A stretch of DNA of 64,000 bases from Loxodes magnus (taxonomy: Eukaryota; Ciliophora; Karyorelictea; Loxodida; Loxodidae). Made by a program: the position numbers and the translations under genes. The notes beneath the pieces are model-generated. The model made no database searches and was not told where the DNA came from. It saw only the letters and a program-made list of their open reading frames with translations. The DNA is taken from contig CAMPDV010000863.1 in the NCBI GenBank assembly GCA_946699065.1, positions 1-64,000 of the forward strand. Direction: 5' to 3'. Shown here piece after piece: positions 1-11,065 of this stretch; positions within the stretch are counted from its first letter, which is position 1, and every line of letters starts with the position of its first letter.

Positions 1-392
1 CTCTTAAATTTAAAAGAAACTTCCTTCTGAAAGAAAGATATGGGTGTTCAGTCCTTCATTGTTTCTAATAAGCGGAAAAAGCGATAAAGCTGGAATAGCT
101 TAACTATATCACGATCAATTTGACTAGTTAGTAGTTCTTAGAAATTAGAAAATGGAAATAATAGCAAAAATTATGGTAGTTAATGTTTTTATCATTCCTA
201 ACGAGACAAACTTAGATCCAAATAGTGTGATTTTCTTGATATGTAACAAAGCTACACTACTAAGGCTTACTTAGTGATATTTAAGAAGATAAAAATTAAA
301 ATAAGAATAAGACTAAATAAAAGCAATATGATAAGAACTTAATTTTACTTATTAGGATATAAAAGGAATGGAATAAACTATATTACTTATTG
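1..392. other. left-edge region, no gene recognised
   Basis: AT-rich sequence with no domain, RNA gene or repeat that I could recognise on either strand. Frames are open by default in this code, so no call is made. Confidence 0.4.
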
Positions 393-1040
393 ATGGAACC
401 TATCTTTCAGATTAATCAACAAAACCTTTTTCTAAATAACAAGTAACTCACTTTAAACCAGTTTAAGTACAACCACAACTTTAATACAATGCTTTATTAT
501 CAATCATTACAATTACAATAGTTCAAAATACAGACCAACATTCATTTTAGACCAATTATAAATATTATTTAAGTACTCAGTATTAAACTAGTATCATCAT
601 ATAGAGACTATGGTTAAATAGAAAGACTAATTAAGGATAAAAAGAAATAAATAATTTCTTTCTTCCCTACTAAATACAACTCAGCAACATTCAACTCTTT
701 CATAGCAGTACAAAGATCAAAAAATGCTGAGCAATATTCATTTAAAGACGTTTACACTATATTCTATTGCTTAGACAGATATCAATTTTATTTTCAAGAT
801 TAAGAACAAACTTTCTACTAATCAAAGAAAATTCTACATTAAGATACTGAGCTCAAAAATAAAGATTGCAGAACACCGATCTTGAACAAAAATGCAAGAA
901 AAGATTCACGCTTGAAACTCTTGAGATAGCTTAAATAACCTCATTAGATCAAAACCCACGTTCATTCTACCTAGTACTATTTCTTTAGTTTATTTTGTTT
1001 TAGTAATCTCTAATTCGTTTATTCAGCATTATATAGCTGA
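393..1040 (+). CDS. hypothetical protein, 215 aa
   Basis: With TAA/TAG read as Gln this frame runs from ATG 393 to TGA 1038-1040 with no internal TGA and no TGG. By chance a frame of this length and composition should contain several TGA. The product is Gln/Lys/Phe-rich, with a central stretch (SYRDYGQIERLIKDKKKQ) followed by a more mixed segment containing KDVYTIFYCLDRY. No domain is recognised. It ends about 30 bases before the WD40-gene repeat that starts at 1071, so its true 3' end may have been altered by that rearrangement. It could be an unrelated small gene or the remnant of a longer one. Function unknown. Confidence 0.4.
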
Positions 1041-1070
1041 AGCTATTCATAATTGTTCAATAACTATTTG

Positions 1071-2956
1071 CTGCTCTAGCTGTTTTTAATTTTCTTATTA
1101 AATCTATTATCTTATAGCAAAACTTATTTAGACATTGTTTAATATAGAATCTTACCTTACTTAAATGAAATTTAATTTGCCTTTATTTATTCGGGTCTTC
1201 ATTGATATGCCTTTGTTAAGCCTTCAATCTCTGCTAATTTCCTAGAGTTTATTTTACATCTTTCAATTAGTTGGTTTTTTGTGATTATATCTAATTTTGT
1301 ACTGAGAAACTACTATTATTTTGTAAGTCTTAAATTTTTGGTAAATTATAGTTGATAACTAGGTTTTATTCCTACTTCTTAAAAATGTAAAGTACTTGAA
1401 TGTTTTCTGTTTCTTATGTTTTGAAAGTTAAGTTTGTTTAATAAAGCTTTATACTAGTATTACCTATCTGTTATAGATAAAGACTTATTTCTTTTATTAA
1501 GCTTATTGTTTTATTCTCTTTTATATTGCTTTAATTAGAACTTCTTAAAAATAAAGATTAAAAGCTATTAAATTAATGTTGTAGCTGCTATAAATTTAGC
1601 TTCTTTTAAGTGTCTTTAAGCAAACTTATCATTTTTAGCCTAATAAGATAAATAATTTATCTATCCTTTTTCTGCTTAAATTTAAATCTGGTTTAACTAA
1701 CTTTTTTATTACCTTATTATTTCACTAAAGAGGCTTTTTCCTCCTCATCAACTTCTAACTTTATTTTACAGATTGAATATCATAAGAACAGATTGCAGTA
1801 CTATTCAAAGTATTAAACTACGATTCTCTTTACTCTACTTATTCAATCTTGTTTGAAGCATCTATCTGTTATGATTTGCTAAGAGCTTTTCTTTAAGGTC
1901 TATTAACATCTAAAGAAGTGTTCTCAGAAAATGTATTAGCATTACTTGATTAAATAAAGCTATCTTAACTCTTAATCTCTTAGTTTTATTTCTACTAAGC
2001 TACTAAGAGACCTATCAGTAATGAGCTGTAGCCTAATATTAGTTGGCTAATTAATTAGTTTCTGTTGTTTAAGAAGAGACTAAGCTTTCTAATGGTTAGT
2101 CTTAGTTGTATGCTAGTTCTTAAAAATTAGTTTTGAGTTAGTTGGTGTGTGTATGCTATAGATTTGGTTATGATGTAAGATAGTTTTAGAGTAATTAATT
2201 GGAGGCAGTTAAACTGTATGGTATGATATTGGTGTAGTGATTTGAATTGATAATGAATGGTGTTGTAAAGTGGTTTTATCCTTATAGTGTATTGGTTGAG
2301 ACTAATTAAGAAGTTTAGATTAATTTTAATTAATCTTAAATACTTAAGAGAGGTTAATTAAGCAAGATAACTTCTAATTTAATCTTAAGTTCAAAGAATC
2401 AACTTATTAATACTATATCAAATCAGTCCACACCTACAATCCTCATCAAAGTTATTCCAAAATACAATTCCATATAATACAGAGCTAACCTTATCTATTC
2501 CTTTTCATGTAGATAGGGAGCAATAGTATCTAAGCATAATTTATAAACATGTAAAACATATCATTCATTAATATGTCTTACTAACCAACTTTCTATTCAT
2601 ATAACAGATTAACATTATCTACCACATTTAACTCCTATTAAACTACAATCTATATCACACCCTTTATATTTATTCTAGATTATATCTACTATTTATTAGT
2701 TTCAGAAAGCACCAGTAAAAGATAATATTTATCCCTTTAGTATCTCTAATACCTTATCATCCTATTTATTATCTTTATGGCAAAACATCTTTATCTCCTC
2801 TTAGCCAAAATAGCTTATCATGCTATTTATTATCTTTATGGCAAAACATCTTTATCTCCTCTTAGCCAAAATAGCTTATCATGCTATTTATTATCTTTAT
2901 GGCAAAACATCTTTATCTCCTCTTAGCCAAAATAGCTTATTGTCCTTCTAAATATG
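1071..2956 (+). pseudogene. WD40 gene family, post-WD region (left copy)
   Basis: This segment is almost identical, in inverted orientation, to 42041-43805. Its first 256 bases match 10808-11065. In the other two copies the same sequence directly follows WD40 repeats in frame, so it is the part of the gene just after the beta-propeller, here cut off from it. The predicted product is Leu/Phe/Trp-rich and may be membrane-associated. Relative to the right copy it has a 2-base deletion near 1150 and two extra copies of a 61-base unit near its end, so its frame is not continuous. It passes directly into the long open frame 2957-5379. I see the homology directly; the protein role is inference. Confidence 0.6.
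2761..2945 (+). repeat. 61-bp tandem repeat, three copies
   Basis: Three near-perfect head-to-tail copies of a 61-base unit containing ggcaaaacatctttatctcc. The inverted copy at 42.05-42.12 kb has one unit, so the array expanded in the left copy. Since 61 is not a multiple of three, each extra unit shifts the reading frame. Confidence 0.9.
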
Positions 2957-5379
2957 AAAAGCATCGTTTGCATTCGTTTTAGATAGCTAGTTTCTAAGCT
3001 CTTTCTCAAATTTTTATTTAGCGTCTCGTTTAAAATTTTGGCTTTATTGACTCTTAGCTGAAACTTAATATATTTCAGCAGACAAAATTAGGAAAATTAT
3101 TTTTGCTTCTTAAATCCATGAATTTACTTAAGCTGTCTAAAGGTAACCAAATAATGTAAGCAAATGCTTAAAATTGAGACTAAGGAGTCTTTAAATTTAG
3201 ATTTACAGTTATGCCTTTCAATATCAATGATAGACTTTATTGCAATTTGGTGGAGAAAATGCTTTTTCGTAAGATTCTACTACAGTCAAACAGAAGCAAA
3301 GGAGAGCTTAAAAGCATGATATTAAAATAGTCAGCAGATTTTTATTTAAAGGTAAAAACTATGCTAGATAAATTTGCTTCGTAAGTGGAACTTAATACTG
3401 AAACAGAAATGAAGTTTAGAAGTTAAATAATACTAAAATAAAAGTTTAAATATTGAAGTGTAATTAGTCTAAGGAATAAATAGAATAAGCCAGGCAATTA
3501 TATCAATAAGATTTTAAGATATCTTTAACTTTTATAAGATATAAGCTTAATTTAGAAAGCTTAAGAATTATTACATTCAATAAAACTAAACTGATTATTT
3601 TCTTTATACGATAATATATAAAAGCTATATATTTAATTAATTATCTATCATTTCAATAATTAATATAAGTTATATCTATCTAATTTTTGAATACAAACTT
3701 GTTAAACTTTATTTTTCGCCTAATTTATTTAGATTTTATTAAATTCAATTTTAAAAGCTAATCTTTATTTTTATACCTCTTAAACAATCATTTACCTACT
3801 TTTAATTAATATATTTAAATCCTTAATAACTTATGATCAAATTAGGAAGCTTATGTTATAAAATTGTTATTGATCTATCTTAAATACCAAGTAACCATTC
3901 TTATTTCAAATCTAAATACTAAAAATTAAGTGTAAACCTTCATTTTTGTTCCAAGTAGGATAAATCTATAAACGTTTTTTCGGATAATCATGATTAATTT
4001 CTGCTTCCCTATACGCCTTATATGGAAATGTTTTTGGAACCGTCCAAATTGTTTCTTCCACTGACCATACAGCTTAGTATGAGAAAATTTTGTGTTGTCT
4101 TAATAAATATTTCAGGAAAAATAAGAAATTTTTAATTTTATTGACTGATACCCAGAATCTAGATAATAAGACTTCTTACACTTTTGAAGCATTTATCACT
4201 GTTGATTATTGACATTTTAAATTATCCTATATACATTTTATATAGGATAAATATACTATAGTTAAGAACCTGCCAAATCAATTATCCTGAGAAATTCTTT
4301 ATTTTCTTCATAAAAATTTGGATTTTAATTTTCACCCTAGATTGGTGGAGGAAACTAACCATATCATCACTTCTCAACAAGATGATTTTAATTCAAAAGA
4401 TAAATATGAGTTTTCAGACTTATTTTAAGATCATAGAGCACTGTTGAAAAGTCTAATTTAAACAGAAGGACAAATCTATAACGCTTTTACTCCATAATTT
4501 ATGAATTCAAAAGGATTATCTCCAGTGACCACTCCTCTTCTTACAAAAATATCAATATCAGGAATATATTTTACTACATTAGAGCTTTTCCATAATGCCA
4601 AAGGCCTCAATATTTTTCCTGATACACTGCCATTAGGAGATTTTTACTCTCTAGTAGGGCTCTTAAGAGCTTTTAATTTAATTCAAGGATTATTCATAAT
4701 ATTTAGCCAGTTCAATTAACCTTCATGGGCTACTAAATAATATATTACACTACTTTTAGACAACTTAAAGTTTTAATTATGTAAATTCTACTCTCTTGCA
4801 AATTTTTCTAAGCTAAAATCGAATATCACAGAAATAAGTATTAATTTGAATACTACCTAGAAGACTAAATTTAAAAGGGAAGTTTTATCTGCTAAGTATA
4901 AGGAAGCTAGGATTTAATAATCTGATGAGAATGTTTCTAAAGATAAATAAATAAACGTGATTCTACCTTTATTAGGTTCACCACGATTAATAAAAAAATC
5001 AAATTTTGTCGTTAAAGTAGTCTAGAAATATTTCTTGCTTCGTCTGATCTCTTTGGTCACTTTTGTCTCAGTTTTTTAAATAAAAATTTATTACCTTTAC
5101 TCTCAAAATTTTTGTATTTCTTTATAGAATAAAATCCAATTCTTGTGCCAAATTTCGCAATCCAATTTAATTTTATACTTAAAGATATAATTTGTCTCAG
5201 TTCAGTCTTCAGGCTTTTCCAATTCCTAACCAGATAAACGACATAGAGGCAGGATTATTCTGAGACCTTAATTTCAGCACCCTAGTTAGATTCTGGTATC
5301 GATCGAGAGAACCCTCAAATAAGTAAGGCTTATCACACAAGTGTACGTTGTTATTTATTTATTTATTTATTATGATTGA
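2957..5379 (+). CDS. large unrecognised protein, C-terminal part
   Basis: One frame is open and protein-like from the repeat boundary to TGA 5377-5379, about 807 codons. It has only a handful of in-frame TGA codons, none after about 4290, so the last 360 codons are TGA-free, as expected upstream of a true stop in this code. Seen in order: a mixed segment around 3211 (MPFNINDRLYCNLVEKML), a hydrophobic Leu/Ile/Phe-rich section (3600-3850), a segment with GNVFGTVQIVSST (about 4020) that faintly recalls ciliate PAS-type proteins, then PVTTPLLTKISISGIYFTTL (4525) and a basic C-terminus. No family is assigned. The frame enters from the WD40-family repeat, so this may be the C-terminal half of that gene, or a separate gene whose 5' end was replaced. 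Start unknown. Confidence 0.5.
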
Positions 5380-5964
5380 ACTTTTATCAAAAGTATAGGG
5401 GTTATAATGGCGTGATTTGATATATGTGTATAGGAAAGTTTAGTAGTTGGTATTAAAGTATGTATTTTAGAGTGTATGATAGTAATAATGACTTGTATTT
5501 AGATATAGGTTAATGATAATTTGATTATAGTTTTGATTAGATAAATAGTAATCTGTACTTGTATAATTTAAATATAAGGATATATTAAAGATAGTTTTTT
5601 GACATTGTTGAATATGTTTTGGTATGTTATAAGCTGTATGTTAGTATCTGAATAATGATAATATTTGAATAATAGATTTTTAAAGATGTTTAGATAAAAT
5701 TTGATTCTTTATTTATTTCAGCTTTAAAAAGAGCTAGTAAGGAAAATAATCTTTATTGTCAACTATATAGCTATAACTACATTACCATATCAACATCATA
5801 TATACACTTAAACATACAAAAAAACTTATAAAAATACAACATTAATAAGTATAGATTAACCATATTAATAAGTAGTAACATATTTACTATAGATATTTAA
5901 ACTACTTACATATAAAACTATATTTATTATCAATAATATTAATCATATCAATATTATTATTATC
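5380..5964. other. convergent intergenic spacer with GC-skew switch
   Basis: The spacer lies between the 3' end of the + frame (5379) and the 3' end of the RING-kelch gene on - (5965). About 5380-5720 is almost free of C on +, and 5755-5960 is almost free of G. No RNA gene or repeat seen apart from a short TTTA run at 5350-5372 just inside the preceding frame. Confidence 0.6.
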
Positions 5965-7410
5965 TCAGTTATGTCCTTTAATACTTCTATAACTCAACTT
6001 TTCTAAATCAATCCTCATTATTGAAACTCTTGGCTATTCTATAGCAAAAACATATCCATAGACACCTCTTATTTTCATCTCCGTTAAAGCTTCAACATCT
6101 TTAAAAACTTAACTTTATTGCCATTATTCTTTGTTTCTTTTATATATTCTTCTTGAATATTCTTTCGTAAATGGATTTTTTATACCTCCAAATATGACAA
6201 AAGGTTCTAAAGAAACTATAGGACAAGCAACAGCTTCAGGAAGATTCAAATTTTATTTACTCCATCTATCATTCTATATGTTATACTTTCATATATCTTT
6301 TAAAGTTTATCCTTTCTAATTTGTACCTCCAATTGAATAAATATTTTATTCATCTTTATCTACTACTAAAGTTTAGCCTGCTATTAAGAATGGAAATTAA
6401 GAGCATTTTTATCATTTACTTTAGTTTCCTATCTTTAACTTTTCTACTGATTATAGCATTTGATTTATACTAGTACCTCCTCCAACCACATAAAGATAAT
6501 TTTAAGCTGCTGCTATTCCAAATTCACTTCTTCCCTCATTTAGATCACTAAGTTTTGTATTATTACCTTCGAAATCGAACTATCAAGTTTCTTTTATTCT
6601 TTTCTTTTAATTTTAGTTAGTTCCTCCAATTAAATATAACTTATTTTAATATTATATACTTTCATTGCCTCTATAAATTATAATTTAAACTTAGACTTAT
6701 CGTAATTACTCAGTTTAAATGTTAAATAAACTTAATTTTTAAATATAGTAATTAAAAAAGTGAATATAGTTAGATTGAATAAAATGTTGCTACTAGGTTA
6801 GTTTATGTTAATTAGTCTGTTTAGTGTTTAACTGTTGTTACTTTGTATTGTATTATAGTTAGTTTCTTATTTGTGTGATATAATTTGAAGTTAATTTAGG
6901 GTTTAGTACTAAAGGTGGTTATATAGTGGAATATAGTTAGACTGTTATAGTTTGGATTTGAGTTGGTTTTAGATATTAGTAAATAGGGAATTAGGATGAT
7001 TGTATAATATTTTAGTGTTATTAGTTGTAGTTAATGGTAGTGTATTGGATGATATTAGTATATGGTATAATGAGAGTATTAGTAATGTTAGATAATTTGG
7101 TTGTAATGGTTTTAGATTTTTGCATAATTTACTTCCTTATCTCTTTTAATTTCTATCTAGCATCTTAAATCTTTTATATGTATTATTAGTTTTAAAATAT
7201 CATTCTTATTAAATCACTTTCTTAAGGTAAGTCTTCAAATCTAAAATGGAATCCTTTTTAACAAATAGGACATTACATTATGCCTTATAAATATCACTAG
7301 GTAAACAAACATACACCACAGTAAATATGTCCACAAGGTAAGACAGTTGGAAGAGCATTAGTTAAGTTGTAATCTTCTTAGCAGATTAAGCATTTTGGTA
7401 ACGCTTACAT
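5965..7410 (-). CDS. RING finger-kelch repeat protein (putative E3 ligase)
   Basis: An intact 481-residue frame from ATG 7410-7408 to TGA 5967-5965. Residues 7-50 form a C3HC4 RING: C7-x2-C10-x15-C26-x-H28-x2-C31-x2-C34-x12-C47-x2-C50, with TVLPCGHIYCGVC at its core. A short helical stretch follows, then a low-complexity Asn/Gln/Thr/Ile linker (about residues 100-250) that is G-poor on the sense strand. The C-terminal third has kelch units with the double-glycine signature (YLIGGTN, YLYVVGGG, YSIGGTN, VIFGG), enough for part of a propeller. RING domains recruit E2 enzymes and kelch propellers bind substrates, so a ubiquitin-ligase role is a family-based inference. TGA codes Trp at four sites, all more than about 100 codons before the stop. 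TAA/TAG encode many Gln, including the one after C10. RING joined directly to kelch is unusual outside ciliates. Confidence 0.85.
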
Positions 7411-7781
7411 TTTTATTATTATTTAGATTAAAAAAGCTTATAAAGGTAATTTATAACAGTTACCATCAAAAATTATAATTAACCATTATAAATTCAAATA
7501 TCTATCATTACATACATACTACAATATTAACCTCTTATATCAAGTACCTATCTACAATCCGCACCAATACATTTTGCTAAATTTAAAAAACCAACCAGCT
7601 TTACAACTTAATCACATTTTTTATTCTATAAATAACAAAAACATCTCTATCCTAAAATCTTTAAAAACTACTAGGAGCAATGCACTAAAAAAGGGACACA
7701 ATCTTTAACTAATCTTAATATCAAAAAAAGTAGCTAAGTTAGAACATTTACTAAGACTAAAGCTCTTTGAAAATCTTTAGA
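7411..7781. other. intergenic spacer between divergent genes
   Basis: AT-rich and G-poor on + around 7440-7580. It separates the divergent starts of the RING-kelch gene (-) and the WD40-family frame (+), so it would contain both promoters. No specific motif identified. Confidence 0.4.
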
Positions 7782-7989
7782 ATGTAGGAAGAAAAGAATG
7801 AGAAAAAAATAGAAGAGAATACGAAGCTCGGAACTGATAAAAGAGAAAAATTTATAAATTTAAATTTTTTTTAGAAGACAAGAACTACAAACAAAGGCTC
7901 ATTCCAGCAGAAATGCAAACAAATGAAATTATTTAGCCTTTCTAAGAAATCTTAAGTAATAATATGGTAAAAAGAATGAGAGTGAGAAA

Positions 7990-9965
7990 ATTCTTAGACA
8001 GGGCAGTATGGAGTTTTTATTCAAAGTTCTATTTAAAATCTTCTAGGAACTTCAGCTATATCCCTAAAAAGACTCGTTTCGAGAACTAGACCAAAGCTCT
8101 CAAGCAGAAACTATTTTTGACTCAATGTTCAACCTTAAAATCTTCCGCTTTTAAAATTTATTACTAATAATTTAAGAATTTGATATAAATATGAAACAGA
8201 ATGGAGTTTTTAGTCAAAGTTCTTCTTTCAATTTTTAAGTTTTTCAACTATATCCTGACAAAAATTTTAAAAACTAAGCACTAGCTCTTAAGTGAAATGG
8301 AGTCTATAAAATAAGTTGTACTTTCATTCTTTAAGTACTTAAGCTAATTCGTAACTCAGACGTATTTTGAGAAAAAGAAAAGAGAAATCCAGAAAATGGA
8401 TTCCAAACTTAAATTCTTCATAACGTATTGAAGTTCTTAAGCTTATCATCTATCCAGACATTTTTTGAAAACTTGATAAGAGTTTTCACGGATAACAGAT
8501 TCCAAATTAAAGTTTTTCTTACTGTCTTTTTTATTTGAGCACTTTCGCTTCTCAGAGCAAATTTGGAGAACTTGATCAGAGCTCTCTTTGAAAACTGATT
8601 TGAATCTTATATTTCTTCTTACAGTCTTACAGTTCTAAACTTTACATTTATCTATTTGTTTAGGAGAACTTGATCAGAGTTCTCAAGGATAACAGCCTCC
8701 AAACTTAAAGATTTTCTTACAGTCTTTTATAATTTCAGCACTTTCGATATTCAGATTAATTATTATTTTTATCAGAGCTCTCATCGGAAACGGATTCGAA
8801 TCTTATATTTCTTCTTACAGTCTTTTAGTTCTTCAGCTTTAACTATACCCAGATTTTTTTGAATAACTTGATCAGTACTCTCAAGGAAAACCGATTCCAA
8901 ACTTAAAGTTCATCTTATAGTCTTTTAGTATTTCAGCACTTTCGATATTCAGATTAAATTTGAATAAAAGATCATAGCTCCTATGTATGACGGATTCTTT
9001 ACTTAAAGTCTGTTAACAGTTTTTTTTAATTTATCAGCAATATGTTTGTCGGATTTTTTAGAACTAGTGCCGAACGCACGTTTATCTGAGTCTTAACTCA
9101 AAGATTTATTTCAGTACTTTAGCTTAATTAGCTTTTTCGATACTTTTAATTTTTTGGAAATAGTTCAGATCTCTAAAATATATCGGATTCTTCGCTTAAA
9201 GTCCGTTTTTTAGTTTTTAATTTCTTAAGTTTTACCTCTATCATGCTCTTTTTATAATTAGATCAGAGCTATTAAGTATTTCTGTTTCTATTCACAAAAA
9301 TCTTGATTCAGTTTTTTAAGATTTTCAGCTTTAACGTAATTCTGAATTGCTTTATAAACTATTTCAGAACTCAAAAAATATCCGAATCTTCTCTCAGATT
9401 TTCTATTTCTGTAGTTTAACTTCATCATCCTTTCAATATCAGACTTATTTAGAGAACTAGATAAGAGCTCTAATGTATGTCTGATTCTTTCTTAAAGTCT
9501 GCAGTTTTAATAGTTGGTCAGCAATATGTTAATCATACTTATTTTCATACTGTGAAAGGTTCTAAAGAGAATCAGAGTCTTCGCTCAAAGTTGTTATATC
9601 AGTATTTTAACTTCATCAGCTTTACTATACTCAGACTTATTTAGAGAACTAGATCAGAGTTCTTAAAATGAGTAGATACTAAACTCAAAGTTGTAATTTC
9701 AGTCTTTTAACTTCTTCATTTTTTCGATGATCAGATTATTTTTATTATTTGAGCATGCTCTTAAGTAGAACGGAATCTTATATCAACTTCTACTTTCAAA
9801 CTTTTCAGATTTTCAAACTTTTTTAGATTTTAGATTTATTTTGAGAACTAGATTAGAGCTCTCAATTATTTCGTAGTCATAACTCGTCTTCTACTTTCAG
9901 ACTTTTCAGCTTTATTAATACTTAGACTTATTTTGAGAGCTATTTCATAGATCTCACGCTGAACG
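7990..9965 (+). repeat. degenerate ~98-bp tandem repeat array, ~20 units
   Basis: A recurring core similar to gagaacttgatcagagctct appears at about 8085, 8568, 8664, 8768, 8862, 8962, 9060, 9160, 9256, 9357, 9452, 9641, 9842 and 9937, with weaker copies between. Spacing averages about 98 bases. Between cores lie related blocks such as cttcttacagtcttttag. Since 98 is not a multiple of three, the translated repeat rotates frame from unit to unit. It could therefore be a satellite rather than a protein repeat, although one frame stays open into the WD40 region. Confidence 0.7.
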
Positions 9966-10059
9966 ATACCCCTTCTTTTATTTAAATACCAAATTCAACC
10001 TCTGCTTCTAAAAATTGCTAAACAAAATTTCCTACGACTAATCTCAAGGTAATTCTTTA

Positions 10060-10800
10060 ATATTTTAGACTTAACTTTGACGGGTCATTCGAGTTACGTT
10101 AATTCTGTAGCTTTAACAAGTGACATGAAATCAATTGTCTCCGGTAGTTACTAAACGATATAGATTTGGGATTTCCAGACTGGAAGTTGTCGAGAACTCT
10201 GGAAGGTTATTCGGATTCAATTTGATCTATAGCTTTAACAAGCGACATGAAATAAATTGTCTCTGGAAGTTCTGATACCACTATAGAGATGTGGGATTTC
10301 CAGACTGAAAGTTGTACGAGAACTCTGGAAGGTTATTCGAATTCAATTTGATCTATAGCTTTAACAAGCGACATGAAATAAATTGTCTCTGGAAGTTCTG
10401 ATACCACTATAGAGATGTGGGATTTCCAGACTGAAAGTTGTACGAGAACTCTGGAAGGTTATTCGAATTCAATTTGATCTATAGCTTTAACAAGCGACAT
10501 GAAATAAATTGTCTCTGGAAGTTCTGATACCACTATAGAGATGTGGGATTTCCAGACTGAAAGTTGTACGAGAACTCTGGAAGGTTATTCGGATTCAATT
10601 TGATCTATAGCTTTAACAAGCGACATGAAATAAATTGTCTCTGGAAGTTCTGATACCACTATAGAGATGTGGGATTTCCAGACTGGAAGTTGTACGAGAA
10701 CTCTGGAAGGTTATTCGAATTCAATTTGATCTATAGCTTTAACAAATGAAATTAAATGAATTGTCTCCGGAAGTGCCGATTGTACGATAAAGATAGGGTC
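10060..10800 (+). repeat. 126-bp tandem repeat encoding WD40 blades
   Basis: The marker agctttaaca recurs at 10231, 10357, 10483, 10609 and 10735, exactly 126 bases apart, with a divergent first unit at 10109. Each unit encodes one 42-residue WD40 repeat. Near-identity of the units indicates recent expansion or gene conversion. Confidence 0.92.
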
Positions 10801-11065
10801 TTCTCAACTGCTCTACTTGTTTTTAATTTTCTTATTAAATCTATTATCTTATAGCAAAACTTATTTAGACATTGTTTAATATAGAATCTGTTACCTTACT
10901 TAAATGAAATTTAATTTGCCTTTATTTATTCGGGTCTTCATTGATATGCCTTTGTTAAGCCTTCAATCTCTGCTAATTTCTTAGAGTTTATTTTACATCT
11001 TTCAATTAGTTGGTTTTTTGTGATTATATCTAATTTTGTACTCAGAAACTACTATTATTTTGTAA

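Larger units (their letters stand above)
7782..11065 (+). pseudogene. WD40-repeat protein gene, N-terminal part (3' truncated)
   Basis: An open frame starts at ATG 7782 with a Lys/Glu-rich N-terminus (MQEEKNEKKIEENTKLG). It runs in the same frame through a degenerate ~98-base repeat array (7990-9965) into WD40 repeats from about 10050. Six WD units follow, each with the GH/GY...W-SIALTSDMK...SGSSDTTI-MWD pattern of a beta-propeller blade. Units 2-6 are exactly 126 bases (42 residues) and nearly identical. The first unit is 4 bases shorter, including a 1-base loss that shifts the frame at about 10190. After the last WD unit the sequence matches the post-WD region at 1071-1326, then the homology stops abruptly at 11065. 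WD40 propellers are protein-binding scaffolds. The gene is cut off at its 3' side and probably nonfunctional unless joined to the half at 1071-5379. Confidence 0.55.

Noticed and set aside
2761-2945. CRISPR-like array
   Set aside because: Three contiguous 61-base units without spacers, in a ciliate: a simple tandem repeat.
5281-5375. Possible SINE ending in (TTTA)n at the end of the 2957-5379 frame
   Set aside because: It lacks the hairpin and tataatc box of the LINE/SINE tails, and the sequence remains in an open, protein-like frame.
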